Part shown: positions 1 through 9,573 of the stretch, one piece after another
How the letters are laid out: the number at the start of each line of letters is the position of its first letter
Numbering within the stretch: the first letter of the stretch is position 1
Assembly (NCBI GenBank): GCA_027482245.1
Contig: JAIXWG010000061.1
Span: 1-64,000 of the forward strand
Direction of reading: 5' to 3'
DNA length: 64,000 bases
Origin: Acetobacteraceae bacterium
GTDB lineage: Bacteria > Pseudomonadota > Alphaproteobacteria > Acetobacterales > Acetobacteraceae
Position numbers and translations under genes: made by a program
Notes under the pieces: generated by a model
The model's database searches: none
Seen by the model: only the letters and a program-made list of their open reading frames with translations
What the model was told of the DNA's origin: nothing

Positions 1-915
1 GGCGGTGAACTTCTCCACGAAGGGGGCGTAGAGCTTCTCCTGGATCAGGAAGCGCGTCGGCGAGACGCAGACCTGGCCCGCATTGCGGAACTTGGCGCCG
101 GCCAGCGTCTTCACGGCCAGGTCGAGATCCGCATCGTCGAAGACGATCGCCGGCGCATGGCCGCCCAATTCCATCGTCACGCGCTTCATATGCGCGCCCG
201 CCAGCGCCGCCAGGTGCTTGCCGATCGGGGTGGAGCCCGTGAAGGTCACCTTGCGGATGACGGGGTGCGGGATGAGGTATTCGCTGATCTCGGCCGGCAC
301 GCCGAAGACCAGGTTCGCGACGCCGGCGGGCAGGCCCGCATCGGCGAAGGCGCGGATCAGCGCGGCGGGGGCGGCGGGCGTCTCCTCCGGCGCCTTGACG
401 ATGATGGAGCAGCCGGTCGCCAGCGCGGCGGAGAGCTTGCGCACCACCTGGTTGATCGGGAAGTTCCAGGGCGTGAAGGCAGCGACGGGGCCGACGGGCT
501 CCTTCACCACCAGCTGGTAGACGCCCTCCGCGCGGGCGGGGATGACGCGGCCATAGGCGCGGCGCGATTCCTCGGCGAACCAGTCGATGATGTCGGCCGC
601 GGCCAGCGCCTCCATCTTCGCCTCGGCCAGCGGCTTGCCCTGCTCCAGCGTCATCAGCTTCGCGACTTCGTCGGCGCGCGAACGGAAGATGTCGGCGGCC
701 TTCCGCATCAGCTTGGACCGGTCATAGGCCGAGACCTTCTTCCAGGTCGCGAAACCCTTGTCGGCGGCGGCCAGCGCCTCGTCCAGGTCGTCCTTCGAGG
801 CATGGGCGACGGTGGCCAGCACTTCCTCGGTGGCGGGGTTCAGGACGGGGATGGAGCGGTTGCCGGCGGCGTTGCGCCACTTGCCATCGATGAACAGCTG
901 AACGTCGGCGTACAT
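1..915 (-). CDS. NAD(P)-dependent aldehyde dehydrogenase, succinate-semialdehyde dehydrogenase-like (partial, C-terminus outside window)
   Basis: This gene is read on the minus strand and runs off the left edge, so only the first 305 codons are present of roughly 480 usual for the family. The start is the ATG at 915, preceded by a GAGGAG ribosome binding site. The protein opens with LFIDGKWR and continues with the ALDH core: PWNFPINQ, the cofactor loop GSTPIGK, the general-base motif ELGGHAP and the nucleophile Cys (about residue 283) in NAGQVC. It should oxidise an aldehyde to an acid with NAD(P). The overall pattern resembles the GabD/succinate-semialdehyde group, but the substrate is inferred and related semialdehydes are possible. 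The downstream neighbours are not visible. The upstream glycosyltransferase on the same strand is probably a separate unit. Confidence 0.9.
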   Translation of the reverse strand, partial: MYADVQLFIDGKWRNAAGNRSIPVLNPATEEVLATVAHASKDDLDEALAAADKGFATWKKVSAYDRSKLMRKAADIFRSRADEVAKLMTLEQGKPLAEAKMEALAAADIIDWFAEESRRAYGRVIPARAEGVYQLVVKEPVGPVAAFTPWNFPINQVVRKLSAALATGCSIIVKAPEETPAAPAALIRAFADAGLPAGVANLVFGVPAEISEYLIPHPVIRKVTFTGSTPIGKHLAALAGAHMKRVTMELGGHAPAIVFDDADLDLAVKTLAGAKFRNAGQVCVSPTRFLIQEKLYAPFVEKFTA

Positions 916-1025
916 GCGCGTCTCCTCGGCGGCCCCTTGTTCGGGCCGCGGATGGGGTGATCTGGCGGGGAGGGAAACTGGCACAGCCGGCGCCCCGGGG
1001 GAACCGGGGCAAAGGGCGGCGGGGT

Positions 1026-3578
1026 TCAGCCCATCCGGTCGAACATCGCCCGGAACCGGCCCTCGATCACCGATGCGCCGCAAGTCCGTTCCACATAAGC
1101 CAGGCCCTGGGCGCGCAGGCGCTGCCAAGCGGCCTCGTCCTGGTAGAGCCAGGCGACGGCTTCCGCGATCGCGCGGGGATCGTCGGCGAGTGCGATGTCC
1201 TCCGCATGGGTCAGGCCCATGCCCTCCGCCGCCATGGTCGTGGCGACGCAGGGCAGCCCATGGGCCAGGCTTTCCAGCACCTTGCCCTTCACCCCCGCGC
1301 CGTAGCGCAGCGGCGCCACCATGACGCGCTGGCGATCCAGATAGGCATCGAGGTCGGGGACGAACCCCTCCAGCAGCACGTCCGGCGCGGCGAGCGCGTG
1401 GAAGCGGTCCGGCATGTGCGACCCCGCGATGCGGAAGACGATGCCCGGCACCAGTTCGCGCAGATGCGGCATGACCTGGTCCACGAAGAAGGTCACGGCA
1501 TCGACATTCGGCGTGTGGCGATAGCCGCCGAGGAAGGTGATCCCGCTGCGCGCCGCAAAGGGCGTGGGACCCGGCCGCGCCGGCACCGTCCAGGGAATGA
1601 CGTTCAGCTTCCCCTCCGCCACCGCACCGGCGAGGTAGGCGGCCTCATGCGCGGAATGGACGATGACCTGGTCGGCTATCGCGAGGGCCGTCACCTCACG
1701 CGCCTTCAGCACGGTCGCTTCCTGCGCGATGGCGGCGCTGCCGGTGACGGCGGCCTCCCGCTCCAGCCGCAGATGGTGAAGATCGGCCACGGAGTAGATG
1801 ATGCGGGCCTTCGGCATCGCGCTGCGGATGACGCCCGCATATTTGAAGGCGTTGACGAAGCGGTGCAGGAAGACCGCGTCAAATTCGGCGCCGCGCTTGC
1901 GGATCACCTCCTCCACCGACCAGAACCAGGGGTGGTGCAGGCATTCGATGCCGATGCGCTGCAGCGCCTGCGTGACGCTGCCGAGATGCGCCATGTTGTC
2001 GGCGGGGACGAAGGTGACCTTGGCGCCCAGCGCCTGCATGGCGCGCATATGGGCGACGGCGGCGACGGATCCCGCATCCTCCTGCGGCGTCGGCGTCGTC
2101 TCGTCGATGAAGAGGATGCGGCGCGTGACGCCGCGTTCCTTCTCCAGCTCCGGCGCATCGCCGTTCAGCCGGTGCGTCGCCAGCACGTCCCGCCAGCGGT
2201 CGAAGAACTTGCGCCCATTGACCAGCTGGTGGCGCTTGGCGCCGGTGCCCTTCACATCGGTGCCGCTGGTGATGCCCTCATGATGGACCAGCGCCGACAG
2301 CGGCTGGTAGAGCACGCGCAGCCCGCGCTTGCGGATGCGGAAGGCGAGGTCCGTGTCCTCGTAATAGGCGGGGCTATAGTGGGTGTCGAAGCCGCCGAGA
2401 TCCTCGAACAGCGCGCGCGGCACCATGATGGAGGCGCCGGAGACGTAGTCGACATCGCGGAGGTAGGCGATGCGCGGATCGTCCGGCTGGCTGCCGCGCC
2501 CGTAGTTCCACCCATCGCCGAGCCGCCAGACGATGCCGCCGGCTTCCTGCACCGTGCCATCGGGGAAGATGAGCTGTGAGCCGACGAGCCCGGCTTCCGG
2601 CACCTCCGCGAAGGTGTCGCGCAGCGAATCGAGCCAGCCTTCCTTCACCTCCGTGTCGTTGTTCAGGAACAGCAGGTAGCGGCCGCGCGCGGCGGCCGCG
2701 CCGGCGTTGCAGGCCGCGATGAAGCCGCCATTGCGGGGGTTGCGGAGATACAGCACAGCGCCGCTGGTGATGGCCGGCAGGAACAGCGTTTCGTCCGGCG
2801 ACGCGTCATCGACCACCACCACCTCGAAGCTCGTGCGCGGCAGCGCCTTCAGGATGCTGGCGAGGCACTGGTAGGTGTAGGCGAACTTGCCGTGGACGGG
2901 GATGATGACGCTGACCTCGGGATCGGCCGCATCTGGGAAGGCAAGGCGCGGGTAGCGCGCGCAGAAATCCTGCAGGATGGCGCCGAGCCGGTCGGAGTAG
3001 GAGAAGGCAAGGTCGATGGTCGCCTGGCCGCGATCCTCGCCGGCACCTTCCGCCAGCGCCGTGAAGCGCGGCAGCAGCGTGCCGATCGTCGCCATGACGG
3101 GGCCGATCAGGTCGCGCATCTCCGCCGCCGTCGTGGCCGCGGCGCCGCGCGCCTCCAGCACCGGCAGCAGCGCCGTCACATCCTCCCACGCCAAGGGCGG
3201 CTTCGGGTTGTCGAGCACGAGGGGGGAGTTGGAGAGGTCCTCCGCCTGGCCCGTGATGCGGAGATGCAGGATGTGCCGCGGCGCGTTCAGCAGGTGCTGC
3301 GGCATGGCGATGTTGAAGCCGCAGAGCAGGCCGGGCGCGCCGCCGGGCGGGCCGACATCGGGGCGCCAGATATCGGCGCGGGTCCGCAGGATCAGCTGCT
3401 CCCCATCCCACAGCTCGACCGAGAGCGGCTCATGCGGGCGGTCCGGGTCCATCGCCCAGCCATGCACATGCGTCTCCGTCCAGCCCTCCACCGTGCCATG
3501 CGGATGCGCGGGGCGGCGCGGCGGTTCGGCCGGTGCCGGGGGAAGGCCGCGCAGCAAGGCGAGGGTGCCGTTCGTCAT
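1026..3578 (-). CDS. Bifunctional glycosyltransferase (GT2 domain followed by GT4-like domain)
   Basis: This 850-residue protein is built from three parts. Residues about 28-110 form a small beta-rich module ([27 protein letters not shown]) of the kind placed in front of glycosyltransferases in related bacteria. Residues about 217-460 are a GT2 domain with [45 protein letters not shown], a [17 protein letters not shown] block and HHEG. Residues about 483-850 are a GT-B fold with [22 protein letters not shown] and the donor-site segment [18 protein letters not shown]. No membrane segment is evident, so it should act in the cytoplasm on a surface polysaccharide or lipid-linked glycan. The sulfotransferase-like gene upstream on the same strand, 117 bp away, may modify the same product. 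The acceptor is unknown. Confidence 0.88.
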   Translation of the reverse strand: MTNGTLALLRGLPPAPAEPPRRPAHPHGTVEGWTETHVHGWAMDPDRPHEPLSVELWDGEQLILRTRADIWRPDVGPPGGAPGLLCGFNIAMPQHLLNAPRHILHLRITGQAEDLSNSPLVLDNPKPPLAWEDVTALLPVLEARGAAATTAAEMRDLIGPVMATIGTLLPRFTALAEGAGEDRGQATIDLAFSYSDRLGAILQDFCARYPRLAFPDAADPEVSVIIPVHGKFAYTYQCLASILKALPRTSFEVVVVDDASPDETLFLPAITSGAVLYLRNPRNGGFIAACNAGAAAARGRYLLFLNNDTEVKEGWLDSLRDTFAEVPEAGLVGSQLIFPDGTVQEAGGIVWRLGDGWNYGRGSQPDDPRIAYLRDVDYVSGASIMVPRALFEDLGGFDTHYSPAYYEDTDLAFRIRKRGLRVLYQPLSALVHHEGITSGTDVKGTGAKRHQLVNGRKFFDRWRDVLATHRLNGDAPELEKERGVTRRILFIDETTPTPQEDAGSVAAVAHMRAMQALGAKVTFVPADNMAHLGSVTQALQRIGIECLHHPWFWSVEEVIRKRGAEFDAVFLHRFVNAFKYAGVIRSAMPKARIIYSVADLHHLRLEREAAVTGSAAIAQEATVLKAREVTALAIADQVIVHSAHEAAYLAGAVAEGKLNVIPWTVPARPGPTPFAARSGITFLGGYRHTPNVDAVTFFVDQVMPHLRELVPGIVFRIAGSHMPDRFHALAAPDVLLEGFVPDLDAYLDRQRVMVAPLRYGAGVKGKVLESLAHGLPCVATTMAAEGMGLTHAEDIALADDPRAIAEAVAWLYQDEAAWQRLRAQGLAYVERTCGASVIEGRFRAMFDRMG

Positions 3579-3695
3579 CGGCGGGCGGGGTCACGCATGG
3601 GATGGCGCCGCATCGGCAAGTCTCCTGGCAGGCGCGCCGATCACGGCGCCGCCGGCATCAATGCGGCAGCAGGGCGGCCGCCCGCAAGGGGTGCG

Positions 3696-5105
3696 TCAGG
3701 CCAGCGGGTCCAGCAGCGCGGCAGGCAGGGCGCGCAGCCGCACCAGGCCCGCCTGCACCACCGCGGCGTGCAGCGCCGTGAAGGCCTCGAACCACGCGGC
3801 ATGGGGGCTGCCCGCTGCCAGGCGGCCGACCAGGGGCTCCGATTCCGCGCGCCGCCGCACGCTGGCGTCGGAGATCGGGGTGGGGTCGCGCTGGACGTTC
3901 ATGTCGCCGCGCACCTGGCGGAGGTCGAGGTGCCGTTCGTAGTGCAACTGCGCCCGTTCGACCGGCAGGCCGATCAGCTCCGCGAGACGCGGCAGCAGGG
4001 TGGCGGGGCTGGCGGCCAGGGCCTCGAACCCCAGCAGGGCGCCGTCATGGTCGCGCAGCAGGCCGATCAGCGTGGCGAGGGCCTGGCGGTACTTGTCGCA
4101 CCAGAGGCCGAACTGCCGCGCATCCAGCGGCACCTTGTCGCCCCACCACTGGCCGCGGCGCTCGACCTCCGACAGGAAGGTGTGGGCGGGGCGGCGCAGC
4201 AGGACCAGCGCGGTGCGCTCCAGCGGCAGCGGCGACCGGTCCAGCAGCAGGCGGAGATGGCCGGCATAGTCCAGGTTGGCCGCCGTCTCCTTCACGAAGA
4301 GGCAGCGCCCGGCATCGGGCGGGATGCCGGAGGCCGCCAGCAGCCGCGGCAGCGTGGCGTCCTGCGGGCCGTCCAGCACGCGGCCGTTCCAGGGCTCGAA
4401 CAGCGCATCGACGCGGGAATGCACCTGGAACAGGGCGGTCAGCAGCGTGGTGCCGGATCGCGGCAGGGCGGCGAGCGTCACGAGGCGGCCGGGCAGGCCG
4501 GCGGGCGCGGCGATGGCGGGGAAGGGCGCGTTGCCCACGCCCTGCGTCGCCAGCACGAGCGGCATCAGGCCCTCGGCGTCCCCGGCCACCGCGTGCCGGG
4601 CGGAGGCGACCAGCACCAGGCTGGCATCGGCGAAGCCCGCCGCCCGCAGCCGCGCCAGCAGCGCCCAGGCGCCCGCGCCGGGGCTGGCGGACAGCGGCGC
4701 GATGACGATGCCGCCGGGCCGGAGCGCGGGCAGTGCTTCCTCCCACCCCGGCGCATCGCCGATCAGCACATCCGCGCGCCCCGGCGGGTGCAGCGCCCCA
4801 TGCGCCGAGAGCAGCCCGAGCCGGTGCAGCGCCGGCGCGGGATCGGTGCGGGCGATGAGGCGGAGGTCCTGGCGGTGCGCCCAGCCCTGGCGCCGCAGCG
4901 CGATGCGCAGCGCCATCTGCAGGGCCCGGCGTGGCGCGCCCCGCAGCGGGTCCGGCCCGGCGGCGCCGACCGTGCCATCCAGCGGGTCCGCCACCCCGTC
5001 CCGCGCCGCCATCACCCGCACCGCATCCGCGATGCCGGGCAGCCGGCCAGCGCGCCAGGCCAGGAAGGCCGCTTCGTCAGGGAAGGGGAGGAAGAATTCC
5101 GGCAC
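3696..5105 (-). CDS. Sulfotransferase-family protein with methyltransferase-like N-terminal part
   Basis: This 469-residue protein starts at a GTG (5105) nine bases after the stop of the hydroxyacid dehydrogenase. The C-terminal half, from about residue 205, carries the PAPS-binding P-loop ALPRSGTTLLTALFQ followed by FEPWNG, the pattern of bacterial sulfotransferases. A second family-like block, RPAHTFLSEVERRGQWW, sits where the 3'-phosphate loop is expected. Residues about 90-190 (VLIGDAPGWEEALPALRPGG, LLARLRAAGFADASLVLVA) resemble the C-terminal strands of class I SAM methyltransferases, but no glycine-rich SAM loop is apparent. It is probably cytoplasmic. Its position next to a two-domain glycosyltransferase suggests a role in decorating a glycan. 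That is inference, and sulfotransferase activity is a family-level call only. Confidence 0.7.
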   Translation of the reverse strand: MPEFFLPFPDEAAFLAWRAGRLPGIADAVRVMAARDGVADPLDGTVGAAGPDPLRGAPRRALQMALRIALRRQGWAHRQDLRLIARTDPAPALHRLGLLSAHGALHPPGRADVLIGDAPGWEEALPALRPGGIVIAPLSASPGAGAWALLARLRAAGFADASLVLVASARHAVAGDAEGLMPLVLATQGVGNAPFPAIAAPAGLPGRLVTLAALPRSGTTLLTALFQVHSRVDALFEPWNGRVLDGPQDATLPRLLAASGIPPDAGRCLFVKETAANLDYAGHLRLLLDRSPLPLERTALVLLRRPAHTFLSEVERRGQWWGDKVPLDARQFGLWCDKYRQALATLIGLLRDHDGALLGFEALAASPATLLPRLAELIGLPVERAQLHYERHLDLRQVRGDMNVQRDPTPISDASVRRRAESEPLVGRLAAGSPHAAWFEAFTALHAAVVQAGLVRLRALPAALLDPLA

Positions 5106-5114
5106 GCGCGGCCT

Positions 5115-6140
5115 TCAGCTGTTGGGGCCGCGCTCCATGGCATAGGGCTGCCAGCGGCGCAGCCCCGATTCCGGCAGCGTCGTCGGATTGACGCAGGACA
5201 TCGGCCAGCGGCCGGACAGGACCAGCGCCATCTCCTGCCCCGCGCGGCGCTTGCGCGCCTGGTCGAAGCGGGCGGAGGCGCTGGCATTGTGCGGGCTCAG
5301 GATGATGTGCGGCATCTTGAGCAGCGGGTTGTCGGGGCTCGGCGGTTCCTGTTCCAGCACGTCGAGGCCGGCGCCCGCGATGCGCTTCGACTGCAACGCC
5401 TCGATCAGCGCGGCCTCGTCCACCGTCGGGCCGCGGCCGGTGTTGATGAAGATCGCCGTGGGCTTCATCTTCGCGAAGTGCTTCCCGGTCAGCATCTTCC
5501 CCGTGTCCGGCGTGGCCGGCGCGTGCATGGAGATAAAGTCCGACTGGGCCAGCACCTCGTCCAGGCTGGCGGGCACGACGCCCAGGGCCGACATCGTCAG
5601 CTCATCCACGAAGGGGTCATAGGCCATGAGGCGGAGGCCGAAGGCCTTGGCGCGGATCGCGACCAGGCGCGCGACGCGGCCGAAGGCGACGAAGCCCAGC
5701 GTCTGGCCCATGAGGCGCGGCACGCTGTTGAGCTGCGGCCGCCCTTCGCCCCAGCGGCCTTCGCGCACCATCCGGTCCTGTTCGATGCAGCGGCGATGCG
5801 TCGCCAGCAGCAGCATCATGGCGTGGTCGGCCACTTCCTCGATGAAGGTATCGGGGCAGTTGGTGACGGGAATGCCGCGCGCCGTCGCGGCGACGACATC
5901 GATGTAGTCCACGCCGACGGAGGCGCAGGTGATGACCTTGGCTTTCGGCGCGGCCTCGATCATCGCCTTGGTCAGCTTCATGCCCTTCATGTAGATGGCG
6001 TCGGCATCGGCGGCGGCGGCGATGAAGGCGGCCTCGTTCGGCGCGCATTCCACGATCTCGGCGCCCAGGCGCTCCAGCGCCTCCATCTCCAGCGCATAGC
6101 CACCGGCGGCGGCGATGGCGGGTGTCAGGATCTTCGGCAT
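5115..6140 (-). CDS. D-2-hydroxyacid / phosphoglycerate dehydrogenase family protein
   Basis: This 341-residue NAD-dependent oxidoreductase belongs to the D-isomer 2-hydroxyacid dehydrogenase family. The start is placed at the ATG at 6140 (MPKILTPAIAA), because a GGGGGAACG ribosome binding site sits just upstream and the additional N-terminal residues of the longer frame lack family character. The Rossmann loop is GFVAFGRVA (about residues 145-153). The catalytic Arg lies in NTGRGPTVDE, the Glu in VLEQEPPSPDN and the His in LSPHNASASA. Members reduce 2-keto acids or oxidise D-2-hydroxy acids. The substrate cannot be read from the sequence. The gene may be cotranscribed with the sulfotransferase gene downstream (9-bp gap). 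It is divergent from the SDR gene starting at 6257. Confidence 0.88.
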   Translation of the reverse strand: MPKILTPAIAAAGGYALEMEALERLGAEIVECAPNEAAFIAAAADADAIYMKGMKLTKAMIEAAPKAKVITCASVGVDYIDVVAATARGIPVTNCPDTFIEEVADHAMMLLLATHRRCIEQDRMVREGRWGEGRPQLNSVPRLMGQTLGFVAFGRVARLVAIRAKAFGLRLMAYDPFVDELTMSALGVVPASLDEVLAQSDFISMHAPATPDTGKMLTGKHFAKMKPTAIFINTGRGPTVDEAALIEALQSKRIAGAGLDVLEQEPPSPDNPLLKMPHIILSPHNASASARFDQARKRRAGQEMALVLSGRWPMSCVNPTTLPESGLRRWQPYAMERGPNS

Positions 6141-6256
6141 GGCGTTTCGTTCCCCCAAATCGGATGGCGGGAACGGTTGCATGGGGCCCGGGGGGCGACA
6201 AGCACGCGGGGGGTGTTAGGCTTCGCGCATCAGCAATGCAGGGGAGGGAGGGCGCC

Positions 6257-7018
6257 ATGGCACGCCTGACGGGGAAGATCGCCTGGGTGACGGGCGCGGG
6301 CAGCGGAATCGGGGAGGCCGCCGCGCTGGCGCTGGCCGAGGAAGGCGCCACGCTGGTGCTGACCGGCCGCCGCGTGGCGCCGCTGGAGGATGTGGCCGCC
6401 CGCATCCGCGCCAAGGGCGGCGAGGCGCATGTGCGGGCCGCCGACATGATGGTGGGCGCGCAGGTCGCGGCGATCGGCGACTTCCTCAAGTCGCGCTTCG
6501 GGCGGCTCGACGTGCTGGTGAACAATGCGGGGCTGAACATCACGCCGCGGCGCTGGGGCGTGCTGTCGATGGAGGGCGCTGATGAGCTGATCCGCGGCAA
6601 CCTCAACAGCGCCTTCTACGCGGTGACGGTGGCGCTCCCGCTGATGCGGGAACAGCGCGACGGCGTGCTGATCCATACGGCGTCGATGGCGGGGCGGCTC
6701 GTCTCCCCCATGTCCGGCCCCGGCTACACCGCGGCCAAGCACGCCGTGGTGGCGATGAGCCATTCGATCAATGCGGAGGAATGCGTCAACGGCATCCGCT
6801 CCTCCGTGGTGCTGCCGGGGGAGGTCGCGACGCCGATCCTCGACAAGCGGCCTAACCCCGTGAGTGCGGAGGAGCGGGCGAAGATGGTGCAGAGCGCCGA
6901 TGTCGGCGACCTGATCCGCTACATCGCCTGCCTGCCGCCGCATGTCGTGCTGAACGAGGTCTGGATCACGCCGCGCCACAACCGCAGCCTGATCGCGACG
7001 CTGGAGCGCAAGCTGTAG
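6257..7018 (+). CDS. Short-chain dehydrogenase/reductase (SDR)
   Basis: This 253-residue classical SDR starts at ATG 6257 behind a GGGAGGGAGGG ribosome binding site. It has the cofactor loop TGAGSGIGEA near residue 12, the NNAG motif (VLVNNAGLN), a catalytic Ser in HTASMAG and the YTAAK pair (GYTAAKHAVV). The basic residue pattern after strand 2 (LTGRR) fits NADP preference. The conserved PG motif after the active site is also kept (VLPGEVATPIL). The C-terminus ends in NRSLIATLERKL instead of the common GG-containing tail. The substrate is unknown. It is a single gene divergent from the hydroxyacid dehydrogenase and convergent, 3 bp apart, with the FMN reductase gene. Confidence 0.9.
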   Translation: MARLTGKIAWVTGAGSGIGEAAALALAEEGATLVLTGRRVAPLEDVAARIRAKGGEAHVRAADMMVGAQVAAIGDFLKSRFGRLDVLVNNAGLNITPRRWGVLSMEGADELIRGNLNSAFYAVTVALPLMREQRDGVLIHTASMAGRLVSPMSGPGYTAAKHAVVAMSHSINAEECVNGIRSSVVLPGEVATPILDKRPNPVSAEERAKMVQSADVGDLIRYIACLPPHVVLNEVWITPRHNRSLIATLERKL

Positions 7019-7021
7019 AGG

Positions 7022-7639
7022 CTACTCCTCGACGCCCGGGAAGGGCTGCTGCCGGAGCAGCGCCGCCAGATGCGCGGCGTTGCTCGCCAGCATGCCGGCG
7101 GTCTGCTGGACCTTGTCGGGCGTCTGCTTCAGATCCTTGAAGTCCTTGTCGCCCATCGTCTCCCCCACCCAGTAGCAGGCGGCGCCGGGTGGGATGGTCC
7201 AGCCGACGTCGTTCAGCGCCTGGAACATCAGGGCGGAGGAGGCATGGGCACCGTCCTCATTGCCCACGATGGCGCAGACCGCGACCTTGCCGGTGCTCGG
7301 CATGCGGCCCTGGTCGTCCGTCTCGTCGAGGAAGGCGTCCATCCGTTCCAGCACGCGCTTGGCGATGCTGCTGGGCTGGCCTAGCCAGATCGGCGTGCCG
7401 AGGATCAGGATGTCATGGCGCAGGATCTTCGTGCGCAGCGCCGGCCATTCGTCGCCCTCGCCTTCATCCGACGTGACCCCGGGCTTGGTGTTGAGGGCCG
7501 CGACGCGGACCGTTTCCGTCAGCGTGACGTCATGCTCGCCGAAGGCCTTGGCGAGGACAGCGATCATCGTATCGGTGGAGGAGGTCTCGCTGGCATCCGC
7601 CTTCAGCGTGCAGTTGAGGGCGATGGCGGTAAGGGGCAT
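7022..7639 (-). CDS. NADPH-dependent FMN reductase / flavodoxin-like protein
   Basis: This 205-residue flavodoxin-fold protein starts at ATG 7639, which has a GGAG site eight bases upstream. An upstream in-frame start would add twelve residues without family likeness. The N-terminal phosphate-binding region reads ALNCTLKADASETSSTD, and the second flavin contact region is LILGTPIWLGQPSS, with VCAIVGNEDGAHA following. Such proteins reduce FMN or quinones with NAD(P)H in the cytoplasm. The gene is 54 bp beyond the last gene of the ABC transporter operon on the same strand and could be a distal member of it. No functional link to sugar import is evident. A role in oxidative stress defence is possible but not shown. 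Confidence 0.82.
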   Translation of the reverse strand: MPLTAIALNCTLKADASETSSTDTMIAVLAKAFGEHDVTLTETVRVAALNTKPGVTSDEGEGDEWPALRTKILRHDILILGTPIWLGQPSSIAKRVLERMDAFLDETDDQGRMPSTGKVAVCAIVGNEDGAHASSALMFQALNDVGWTIPPGAACYWVGETMGDKDFKDLKQTPDKVQQTAGMLASNAAHLAALLRQQPFPGVEE

Positions 7640-7693
7640 CTGAAAAACTCCGGCTTCGGCGATGGGAAGCGCCATCGCCGCCGCCGGGTTCCG

Positions 7694-8578
7694 TCACTCC
7701 TTCACCGCCCCCGTCAGGCTGCTGACGTAGTAGTCCACGAAGAAGCTGTAGAAGATCGCGACCGGCAGCGACCCCAGCAGCGACCCCGCCATCAGCGCGC
7801 CCCACTGGTACACGTCGCCCGTCACCAGCTCCGTCAGGATCGCGACGGGCACCGTCTTGTTCTCGCTGCTCTGGATGAAGGCGAGCGCGTAGATGAACTC
7901 GTTCCATGACAGGGTGAAGCTGAAGATGCCGGCGGAGATCAGGCCCGGCACGGCCAGCGGCAGGGTGATCTGGCGCAGGATCTGCAGGCGCGACGCGCCA
8001 TCGATCAGCGCGCATTCCTCCAGCTCATAGGGGATCGACTTGAAGTAGCCGATCAGCAGCCAGGTGCAGAAGGGCACCAGGAAGGTCGGGTAGGTCAGGA
8101 TCAGCGCGAAGGGCGTGTCGAACAGGCCGAGCCGCACCACCATCGTCGCCAGCGGGATGAAGAGGATGGAGGGCGGCACGAGGTAGGCCAGGTAGATCGC
8201 CAGGCCCACATACTGGCTGCCGCGGAAGCGCAGGCGCTGGATGGCATAGGCGGCGAGCGTGCTCGACAGCAGCGACAGGAAGGTCGCCGCGATGGAGACC
8301 AGCATCGTCGTCCACAGCCAGTGCGGGTAGCTGGTGTTGAACAGCAGGTGCTTGATGTGGGCGAGGGTGGGGGAGGTGATCCAGAACGGGTTGTGCTGCG
8401 CGAAGTCGTACAGCTCCGCATTCGGTTTGAAGGCCGTCACCGTCATCCAGTAGAAGGGGAAGAGCAGGATCAGCAGGAAGCAGGCCAGGGGCACGTAGAG
8501 CATCACCACCCGCCGGGTCTTGCTGTCCCAGCTCAGCATCTCCGGCGCCGCGGTGGCGGAATTGGTGGCCTCAGTCAT
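7694..8578 (-). CDS. Sugar-type ABC transporter permease (MalG/UgpE-like)
   Basis: This 294-residue inner-membrane permease has about six hydrophobic segments, the first at VVMLYVPLACFLLILLFPFY. The EAA loop that docks onto the ATPase reads EECALIDGASRLQILRQITLP, near residue 200, followed by PLAVPGLI. The ATG at 8578 lies inside the end of the upstream permease gene, an 8-bp overlap, with a GGGAGAG ribosome binding site, so the two are translationally coupled. The short C-terminal tail (SLTGAVKE) is typical of the MalG side of the pair. It forms the translocation channel with the permease at 8571-9524 and is powered by the ATPase encoded at 10961-12004. The transported substrate is not determined; glycerol phosphate, sugar or polyol are the usual ones. 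Confidence 0.92.
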   Translation of the reverse strand: MTEATNSATAAPEMLSWDSKTRRVVMLYVPLACFLLILLFPFYWMTVTAFKPNAELYDFAQHNPFWITSPTLAHIKHLLFNTSYPHWLWTTMLVSIAATFLSLLSSTLAAYAIQRLRFRGSQYVGLAIYLAYLVPPSILFIPLATMVVRLGLFDTPFALILTYPTFLVPFCTWLLIGYFKSIPYELEECALIDGASRLQILRQITLPLAVPGLISAGIFSFTLSWNEFIYALAFIQSSENKTVPVAILTELVTGDVYQWGALMAGSLLGSLPVAIFYSFFVDYYVSSLTGAVKE

Positions 8579-9524
8579 TGGACTCTCCCTGCTGCCACTT
8601 GCGCCGGGCAAGGCCGAAGTAGCTGAACAGCGTCGCGAAGACGAGGAAGGGGATCATGGCCACGGCGATCGCCGCACCCTCGCCGAGCTGCCCGCCCGGG
8701 ATGCCGCGCTGGAAGGCCAGCGTCGCCATCAGGTGCGTGGAATTCACCGGGCCGCCGCGGGTGATGGCGTAGACCAGCTGGAAGTCCGTGAAGGTGAAGA
8801 TGATGCTGAAGGTCATGACGATCGCCAGGATCGGCATCAGCATCGGGAAGGTGATGTGGCGGAAGCGCTGCCAGGGCGTCGCGCCATCCAGCAGCGCGGC
8901 CTCATACAGCGACGGCGAGATGGTCTGCAGCCCCGCGAGCAGGGAGATCGCGACGAAGGGGATGCCGCGCCAGATATTGGCGAAGATCAGCGACCAGCGG
9001 GCGGGCCAGGCCGTGTTGATGAAGTCGATCGGCCCCGTCGTCAGCCCCATCTTCATCGAGAGGTAGGAGATGATGCTGAACTGCGGGTCGTAGATCCACC
9101 AGAAGGCAATGGCCGACAGCACCGTCGGCACGATCCAGGGAAGAAGAATGATGGCCCTGAGAAGCGACTTCATCGGCAGGTGCTGGTTCAGCAGCAGCGC
9201 GAGCCAGAGACCGAGGCCGAATTTTCCGAAGGTCGCGACGGCCGTGTAGAAGACGCTGTAGAAGACCGAGTTGAGGAAGATCGGGTCTTCCATCAGGTAC
9301 TCGAAATTCTCGATGCCCACCCAGATGCCCGGGCGGCCGATGGTCGTATCCGTGAAGGCCAGCCAGATGCCGAGGCCCAGCGGATAGGTCAGGAAGGTCA
9401 TCAGCAGTCCGACCGCAGGGGCCAGGCAGACGATGATCAGGAAGGCCTTGTTGTCGAACAGCCGGGCGAGCGCGCCGGGTTGCTGGCGCGTCTTGGTCCA
9501 GACGGGCGCGGTGGTGGCGGACAT
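8571..9524 (-). CDS. Sugar-type ABC transporter permease (MalF/UgpA-like)
   Basis: This 317-residue inner-membrane permease has an N-terminal transmembrane segment (AFLIIVCLAPAVGLLMTFLT), a periplasmic loop (FTDTTIGRPGIWVGIENFEY) typical of the MalF/UgpA partner, and an EAA loop at about residue 215 (YEAALLDGATPWQRFRHITF). The C-terminus crosses the membrane once more (AAIAVAMIPFLVFATLF) and ends in a basic tail. The start is ATG 9524. Fifty bases separate it from the binding-protein gene, and that gap contains a strong hairpin. The gene overlaps the second permease by 8 bp. It works as the heterodimeric partner of that permease. Confidence 0.92.
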   Translation of the reverse strand: MSATTAPVWTKTRQQPGALARLFDNKAFLIIVCLAPAVGLLMTFLTYPLGLGIWLAFTDTTIGRPGIWVGIENFEYLMEDPIFLNSVFYSVFYTAVATFGKFGLGLWLALLLNQHLPMKSLLRAIILLPWIVPTVLSAIAFWWIYDPQFSIISYLSMKMGLTTGPIDFINTAWPARWSLIFANIWRGIPFVAISLLAGLQTISPSLYEAALLDGATPWQRFRHITFPMLMPILAIVMTFSIIFTFTDFQLVYAITRGGPVNSTHLMATLAFQRGIPGGQLGEGAAIAVAMIPFLVFATLFSYFGLARRKWQQGESND

Positions 9525-9542
9525 GGGGCCTCCCGGCGGGGA

Positions 9543-9567
9543 GGGGCCGGCCCTGATGGCCGGCCCC
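9543..9567 (-). promoter_or_regulatory. Strong intercistronic hairpin between binding-protein and permease genes
   Basis: A perfect 10-bp stem (GGGGCCGGCC paired with GGCCGGCCCC) encloses a 5-base loop. It lies seven bases after the stop of the binding-protein gene and about 20 bases before the permease start. There is no run of T after it on the minus strand. In ABC importer operons such stems commonly stabilise the upstream binding-protein message or partly stop transcription. That role is inferred here. Confidence 0.6.
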
Positions 9568-9573
9568 GGTCAG

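Noticed and set aside
2892-6269. An 1125-codon plus-strand open reading frame across the glycosyltransferase, sulfotransferase and dehydrogenase genes
   Set aside because: The minus strand holds three recognisable families there. The plus translation is Arg/Gly/Gln-rich and spans three separate genes.
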